Shown in pieces: positions 59,290 through 64,000 of a stretch of DNA of 64,000 bases. The position numbers and the translations under genes are program-made. Position 1 is the stretch's first letter. The number at the start of each line of letters is the position of its first letter. Origin of the DNA: CAZTNW01 sp964614945 (GTDB lineage Bacteria > Caldisericota > JANLFM01); assembly GCA_964614945.1 (NCBI GenBank), contig CAZTNW010000004.1, positions 124,001 through 188,000 on the forward strand, written 5' to 3'. Below the pieces are notes generated by a model that saw only the letters and a program-made list of their open reading frames with translations, was not told the origin of the DNA and ran no database searches.

Positions 59290-59811
59290 ATGATAAGAGA
59301 GCAAGAGCACCCTCTTGTCAGACTGGCGCGAGAGACGATTTCCTCGTACCTCCACAAGGAGAACTGGAAGGATAACACTCTCGAGCTTCCCCATGATCTT
59401 CCCCCGCGGGCTGCCGTATTCGTGTCTTTGAAAAAACGGGGCCTCCTGCGCGGCTGCATAGGCACGATAGAACCCACTCAACCTACCCTGAAAGAAGAGG
59501 TGATGTGCAATGCCATCTCTTCCGCTACTAGCGACCCGCGTTTCCCTCCGCTTTCGCTGGAGGAAATCCCCGAGCTCGAGATCTCCGTTGATATACTCGG
59601 CGTGCCGGAACCAGTGCTCGATTTGAGCCAGCTGGACCCGAAGAGATACGGGGTGATTGTGGAGAGTGGATTCAGACGGGGCCTCCTGCTTCCTGATCTG
59701 AAGGGGGTGGATTCCGTGGAAAGCCAGCTGGAGATAGCCAGGGGAAAGGCAGGATTCTCGCAAACTGAGAGGGTAAAAGTCTACCGTTTTGAAGTAAAAC
59801 GATATCGTTGA
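59290..59811 (+). CDS. AMMECR1-domain protein (AmmeMemoRadiSam system protein A)
   Basis: This 173-residue AMMECR1-domain protein has the family motif LRGCIGTIEPTQPT and the later LLLPDLKGVDSVESQLEIAR. In bacteria it often lies with a Memo protein and a radical SAM enzyme; neither is in the window. No ribosome site precedes the ATG, and the promoter-like TTGCAA (59249-59254) lies close. Function is unknown. Confidence 0.88.
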   Translation: MIREQEHPLVRLARETISSYLHKENWKDNTLELPHDLPPRAAVFVSLKKRGLLRGCIGTIEPTQPTLKEEVMCNAISSATSDPRFPPLSLEEIPELEISVDILGVPEPVLDLSQLDPKRYGVIVESGFRRGLLLPDLKGVDSVESQLEIARGKAGFSQTERVKVYRFEVKRYR

Positions 59812-59832
59812 TGAATATCGGAAAGGAAAGCG

Positions 59833-60321
59833 ATGCCTATCCGGGAAAAAACATCCAAAGAAGGCGCAGAAAAGCTCAACCCGCGGCTGAAAGAAATCCT
59901 TGAACGACATAAGGGTCAGGGAGGAGCCCTGATTCCTGTTCTGCAAGAAGCGCAGGGGGCGCTCGGCTATCTCTCGCAGGAAACGCTGCAGGCCATTGCC
60001 TTAAATCTGAACATCCCAGCGAGCCAGGTCTACGGCGTAGTCACCTTTTACACCCAGTTTCGCCTGAAACCGGTCGGCCATCATCTCATCCGTGTCTGTC
60101 ACGGCACGGCCTGTCACGTGAGTGGCGCAGAGGCCATTGGTGAGGCCTTGAAAGAGGAGTTGCAGGTAGAAGATGGGGAAACCACCGCGGACGGGAAATA
60201 CACACTGGATTCGGTGGCTTGCCTGGGGTGTTGTAGCCTGGCCCCTGTGATCATGGTTGACGAGGAAGCCTATGGCCGGTTGACGCCGGAAGCTGCGAGG
60301 AAGATCGTGCGCAATGGCTGA
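59833..60321 (+). CDS. NuoE/HydC-type [2Fe-2S] thioredoxin-fold subunit
   Basis: This 162-residue subunit resembles NuoE or the HndA/HydC subunit of NAD(P)-linked hydrogenases and formate dehydrogenases. Ligands of the 2Fe-2S cluster are visible in CHGTACHVSG and ACLGCCSLAPVI. It overlaps the NuoF-like gene by eight bases. It works with the flavin subunit to pass electrons to or from NAD(P)H. Confidence 0.93.
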   Translation: MPIREKTSKEGAEKLNPRLKEILERHKGQGGALIPVLQEAQGALGYLSQETLQAIALNLNIPASQVYGVVTFYTQFRLKPVGHHLIRVCHGTACHVSGAEAIGEALKEELQVEDGETTADGKYTLDSVACLGCCSLAPVIMVDEEAYGRLTPEAARKIVRNG

Positions 60322-62155
60322 TATCTCTGAGGCGATGGAAGGGAGAAAAGAAAATGTTCCCGGGAAGGGAACGCCCGGACGGAATGACTTCAAGATCGTA
60401 GTTGGTTTAGGAAGCTGTGGTATCGCCGCCGGGGGACGCAAGGTTTACTCAGCCCTGCAGGATCTGCTGCCGGGCTTGAATTTCCATATAGAGCTCTCTG
60501 AGACAGGTTGCGTGGGTATGTGTTACCGGGAAGTTCTCCTCGACCTGATTGATCGGGAAGGAAGGGTCTTCAGGTACGGGAATATGACCCCTGATCGTCT
60601 GCCCCGATTTATCGATATGCACTTGCGGAAGGGAGAGCCAGTAGAGGAGTGGCTTGTTGTTTCTCCGGACCGAGCGCTCCCCGACGACAGTTTTTTTAAA
60701 AAGCAGAAAAGGATTGTGCTGCGCAACTGCGGAGTCATCAACCCGGAAAACATAAAAGAATACATGGAGCGGGGAGGGTACGCAGCCCTGGAGAAAGTTC
60801 TCAAATCCATGACGCCGGAAGAGGTGATTCAGCAGGTGACAAATTCCGGCCTGCGCGGCAGGGGAGGGGCGGGTTTTCCCGCCGGCAGGAAGTGGCAGTT
60901 CGCCAGGACGGCGAGAGAGAGCAAAAAGTATGTAATCTGTAACGGAGATGAGGGAGACCCCGGAGCTTTTATGGATAGAAGTGTACTGGAGGGAGATCCG
61001 CACAGCGTGCTCGAGGGGATGCTCATCGCCGGATACGCGATTGGTGCCGACGAGGGCTACCTCTACGTGCGTGCGGAGTACCCGCTGGCGGTAAAGAGGA
61101 TCCGATTGGCCATGGAGGAAGCCGAAAAGCGCAATCTATTGGGAAGAGACATCTTAGGAAGCGACTTCTCCCTGGAGCTCCATATCAAGGAAGGTGCCGG
61201 GGCTTTCGTCTGCGGAGAGGAGACTGCCCTGATGGCATCAATAGAAGGAAAGCGGGGTATGCCCCGCTTGCGACCGCCTTTTCCGGCAACGTCCGGATTG
61301 TGGGGCAAACCCACGAACATCAACAACGTGGAGACATACGCCAACGTCCCCTGGATTATTCTTAACGGTGCAGAGGCCTTCTCCAGCTTGGGCACAGATA
61401 AAAGCAAGGGAACTAAGGTCTTTGCCCTGGCAGGCAAGGTGGTGCGGGGAGGACTGGTGGAGGTGCCGATGGGGCTGACCATCCGGGAAGTGATCGAAGA
61501 AATAGGCGGAGGGATCAAGGACAGGAGACAATTCAAAGCGGTGCAGATGGGCGGTCCCTCCGGAGGTTGTATCCCGGCGACGCTTTCCGACACTACGATC
61601 GATTACGAATCCGTCACTCAAACCGGCGCCATCATGGGGTCTGGGGGGATGGTCGTTTTAGACGACAGGGCCTGCATGGTCGAAGTAGCGCGGTTCTTTC
61701 TCGATTTCACCCAGAAGGAATCGTGCGGCAAATGCACTTTCTGTCGCATCGGGACGAAGCGGATGCTGGAAATACTCACTCGCATCACCCAGGGAGAGGG
61801 AAAAGAGGGGGACATCGAGATGCTCCTTGAGCTGAGCGAGAAAATTAAGACCTCCTCGCTCTGCGCTCTGGGGCAAACTGCACCCAACCCGGTCCTTACG
61901 ACCATCAGATATTTCCGGGATGAGTACGAAGCGCACATTAAGGAGAAGCATTGCCCGGCTCACTACTGCAAAAATTTGCTGGTTTACGAAATAGACGATG
62001 AGCTCTGCACGGGTTGCACGGCCTGCGCACGGATCTGTCCGACCCAGGCCATTTCCGGCGAAGTGCGCAAAGCTCACTCCATCGACCAGGAAAAGTGTAT
62101 TAAGTGCGGATCCTGTGTGGCCAAATGTCGCTTTAATGCGATCAAGGTAAGGTAG
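60314..62155 (+). CDS. NuoF/HydB-type flavin and iron-sulfur subunit
   Basis: This 613-residue diaphorase has an N-terminal 2Fe-2S thioredoxin-like domain (GSCGIAAGGRK, TGCVGMC), the FMN/NADH domain (GLRGRGGAGFPAGRKW, NGDEGDPGAFMDRS, GAGAFVCGEETALMASIEG) and the SLBB region. The 4Fe-4S ligands are in ESCGKCTFCRIGTKRM and LCALGQ. The C-terminal tail is a 2x4Fe-4S ferredoxin (CTGCTACARICP and CIKCGSCVAKCRF). This is the electron-bifurcating HydB/HndC layout rather than respiratory NuoF. It is followed four bases later by the GltD-like gene. Confidence 0.94.
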   Translation: MADISEAMEGRKENVPGKGTPGRNDFKIVVGLGSCGIAAGGRKVYSALQDLLPGLNFHIELSETGCVGMCYREVLLDLIDREGRVFRYGNMTPDRLPRFIDMHLRKGEPVEEWLVVSPDRALPDDSFFKKQKRIVLRNCGVINPENIKEYMERGGYAALEKVLKSMTPEEVIQQVTNSGLRGRGGAGFPAGRKWQFARTARESKKYVICNGDEGDPGAFMDRSVLEGDPHSVLEGMLIAGYAIGADEGYLYVRAEYPLAVKRIRLAMEEAEKRNLLGRDILGSDFSLELHIKEGAGAFVCGEETALMASIEGKRGMPRLRPPFPATSGLWGKPTNINNVETYANVPWIILNGAEAFSSLGTDKSKGTKVFALAGKVVRGGLVEVPMGLTIREVIEEIGGGIKDRRQFKAVQMGGPSGGCIPATLSDTTIDYESVTQTGAIMGSGGMVVLDDRACMVEVARFFLDFTQKESCGKCTFCRIGTKRMLEILTRITQGEGKEGDIEMLLELSEKIKTSSLCALGQTAPNPVLTTIRYFRDEYEAHIKEKHCPAHYCKNLLVYEIDDELCTGCTACARICPTQAISGEVRKAHSIDQEKCIKCGSCVAKCRFNAIKVR

Positions 62156-62159
62156 TAGA

Positions 62160-64000
62160 ATGCGAATCAAGATCACGCTGAACGGAAAGCCGGTTGTCTG
62201 CGACTCCTCTCAGACTATTTTGGAAGTGGCCCAGAGCCAGGGAGTTTCGCTCCCCACGCTCTGCCATGACGAGAAACTGGAGCCTTTCGGTTCCTGCTGG
62301 GTCTGCCTGGTGGAGGTAAAGGGGGCCAGAGGATTCATTCCCTCCTGCGCCACAAAAGCCGTGGATGGGATGGTTGTGGATACGGAGAACGAGCGAATAC
62401 TGGCGGCGAGGAGGATGGCTCTCGAGCTCCTGCTTTCCAATCACTTCGGTGACTGCATTGGCCCCTGTCAGGATACATGCCCTGCCCGCTGCGACGCTCA
62501 GGGTTACATTGCCCTTACCGCCAACGGACAGGAGGAGGAGGCCATCCGCCTGATCAAGCAGACCCTGCCCCTGCCGGCCTCCCTCGGCCGCGTCTGTCCT
62601 CACCCCTGCGAAGACGAATGCCGGAGAAATTTAGTGGATGAGCCTGTTGCCATCTGCGCGATCAAGCGGCATGTCGCCGACTTGGATTTAAGGAGCGCCC
62701 GTCCCTATCTCCCCCCCGTTGAGGAGGAAACAGGAAAGAAGGTTGTGGTGGTGGGAGGGGGTCCGGCCGGACTCACAGCAGCTTACTACCTCAGGCAAAA
62801 AGGGCACCAGGTGACGATCTTGGAGGCGCTACCCCGCTTAGGTGGTTGGTTGCGCTACGGAATTCCGGAATACCGCCTGCCCAAGTCCGTCCTGGATAAG
62901 GAAATCTCCACGATTACGGCATTAGGGGTCGAGATAAAGACTAATACGCGTCTGGGAAAGGAAGTAACCCTGGCCGAGCTCAGGAGGAAGTACAATGCCG
63001 TATTTCTGGGAATCGGAGCGCACGCTTCCGTGAGGATGGGCTTGGAAGGGGAGGAAATCCCCGGGGTGATCGCCGGGATCGATTTTTTGAAGGGCCTGGC
63101 CTTGGGAGAGAAAGTGTCCCTGGGGAAGACAGTCGCCGTTATCGGCGGAGGCAATACGGCCATCGATGCCGCCCGTTCCTCCCTGCGCCTCGGCGCGGAG
63201 AGGGTCACTATCTTTTATCGGCGTACTGCCCACGAAATGCCCGCTAACCCGATGGAAGTGGAAGAAGCGAAAAAAGAGGGTATCCAGTTCGAGTTCCTCA
63301 CCGCTCCCAGTAAGGTACTGACCTGCACTTTGGGGACAACGGGGGGATTGGTCTGCCAGAGAATGGAGCTTGGCGCTCCCGACGCCTCCGGCAGAAGGCG
63401 CCCCATCCCCGTCCCTGGCTCGGAGTTCCAGATTGAGGCGGACACGGTTATCAGTTGCATCGGACAGAATCCTGATCTGAGCGGAATCGATGAGGATCAG
63501 GAATTAAAAATTTCTCGCTGGGGAACGATAGCAACTGAGGAGGAAAGCGGGGCGACCTCCCTCGAGGGCGTCTTCGCCGCTGGGGATTCAGTAACCGGCC
63601 CTGCCACTGTTGTGGAAGCCATCGGGGGGGCGCGGAAAGCCGTCGAAGCCATTCACAGCTACCTCATGGAGGGAAAAGTGGGAGAAGAGATAAAGGAGTT
63701 CAATCTTTCCAAGGGCAAGCTCAAGGAAGTCTCCCCCGAGCTCTACGCGCATGTGGAGAGGAAACCGCGAGGACGCATGCCCATGCTTCCTGAGACTGAG
63801 AGGAAAGACTTTGCCGAGGTGGAATTGGGCTTCAGCTCGAAAGTCGCCAGAGACGAAAGCATCCGCTGCCTGGAGTGTGGCTGCGCCGACGTGGTTGAAT
63901 GCAGACTGAAAGAATATTCCAGCAGATATGAGGCGATAGCCCGACGCTTTCTCGGGGAGATAAAGAAGCACCCAATCGATCAGAGCCACCCCTATATAGA
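62160..64000 (+). CDS. Ferredoxin-GltD-like FAD/NAD(P) oxidoreductase (partial, runs off window)
   Basis: At least 613 residues, with no stop before the end. A 2Fe-2S plant-type ferredoxin domain comes first (LCHDEKLEPFGSCWVCLVEV, then PSC). The GltD-type N-terminal cysteine region follows (GDCIGPCQDTCPARCDAQGY, RVCPHPCEDECRR), then an FAD domain (VVGGGPAGLTAAYYL) and an NAD(P) domain (VIGGGNTAIDAARSS). A late CLECGCADVVEC may hold another cluster. The ferredoxin-plus-GltD arrangement occurs beside NuoE/NuoF subunits of formate dehydrogenase and hydrogenase complexes. The catalytic subunit may lie just outside. Confidence 0.9.
   Translation, partial: MRIKITLNGKPVVCDSSQTILEVAQSQGVSLPTLCHDEKLEPFGSCWVCLVEVKGARGFIPSCATKAVDGMVVDTENERILAARRMALELLLSNHFGDCIGPCQDTCPARCDAQGYIALTANGQEEEAIRLIKQTLPLPASLGRVCPHPCEDECRRNLVDEPVAICAIKRHVADLDLRSARPYLPPVEEETGKKVVVVGGGPAGLTAAYYLRQKGHQVTILEALPRLGGWLRYGIPEYRLPKSVLDKEISTITALGVEIKTNTRLGKEVTLAELRRKYNAVFLGIGAHASVRMGLEGEEIPGVIAGIDFLKGLALGEKVSLGKTVAVIGGGNTAIDAARSSLRLGAERVTIFYRRTAHEMPANPMEVEEAKKEGIQFEFLTAPSKVLTCTLGTTGGLVCQRMELGAPDASGRRRPIPVPGSEFQIEADTVISCIGQNPDLSGIDEDQELKISRWGTIATEEESGATSLEGVFAAGDSVTGPATVVEAIGGARKAVEAIHSYLMEGKVGEEIKEFNLSKGKLKEVSPELYAHVERKPRGRMPMLPETERKDFAEVELGFSSKVARDESIRCLECGCADVVECRLKEYSSRYEAIARRFLGEIKKHPIDQSHPYI

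Noticed and set aside
1..64000. CRISPR arrays, insertion sequences, rRNA genes and phage structural genes
   Set aside because: No regularly spaced repeats, transposase motifs, rRNA sequence or capsid, portal or tail genes were found. The Cas4-like nuclease therefore has no CRISPR context here.

Overview
The window looks like chromosomal DNA of an anaerobic bacterium related to the Bacillota. The evidence is a methionine T-box leader, a perfect CIRCE heat-shock operator, a DUF1659/DUF2922/YvrJ-type cassette and S-layer-homology (SLH) anchored proteins. An anaerobic life is suggested by a B12-dependent class II ribonucleotide reductase, a tungsten-type aldehyde:ferredoxin oxidoreductase (AOR) and NuoE/NuoF/GltD-like flavin-iron-sulfur subunits. 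There are no rRNA genes, no insertion sequences and no CRISPR arrays. One tRNA gene is present, tRNA-Leu(CAG). Species cannot be assigned from the sequence alone.

Layout. 1-1257 is decayed DNA with remnants of a TPR-like gene and a flavodoxin-fold reductase. 1330-14048 is a co-oriented block: a PAS/GAF histidine kinase and NarL-type regulator, a DUF917 protein, a five-gene oligopeptide-type ABC importer, an M29-like hydrolase and an AOR. It reads as a regulated uptake-and-oxidation pathway of unknown substrate. 14148-15568 is the wreck of a SNF2-helicase/DUF499 gene pair of the kind found in defence islands, next to tRNA-Leu. 16099-25324 carries nrdJ, a NIF3-like gene, an AIR-synthase-like gene, a DUF2207 membrane protein and the tldD/tldE protease pair. 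25326-28974 is grpE-dnaK-dnaJ under CIRCE control.

29024-32992 is the most unusual accessory region. A leftward XRE repressor, an ImmA/IrrE-like protein with a damaged metal site and a small Xis/MerR-like protein face a rightward cassette of DUF1659, DUF2922, an SLH-tagged cell-wall amidase and a holin-like YvrJ protein. An orphan promoter and terminator nearby could make a 75-nt C-rich small RNA.

33431-50534 holds housekeeping and transport genes: CYTH, Nramp, MalY, GNAT, M32 carboxypeptidase, UbiA-type prenyltransferase, EamA, an OmpR two-component pair, GDT1, Pcp, SDR, the KtrAB potassium system, ComF, OsmC and TrmO. 50633-54520 has a beta-propeller-SLH surface protein and an ABC exporter. 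55153-56208 pairs an ECF-type membrane protein with NikR, with a close match to a NikR operator in front of the membrane protein. 56278-59233 is the T-box controlled metG, metG2 and tatD unit. The window ends in an AMMECR1 gene and the start of an NAD(P)H/ferredoxin-type oxidoreductase operon that runs off the right edge.
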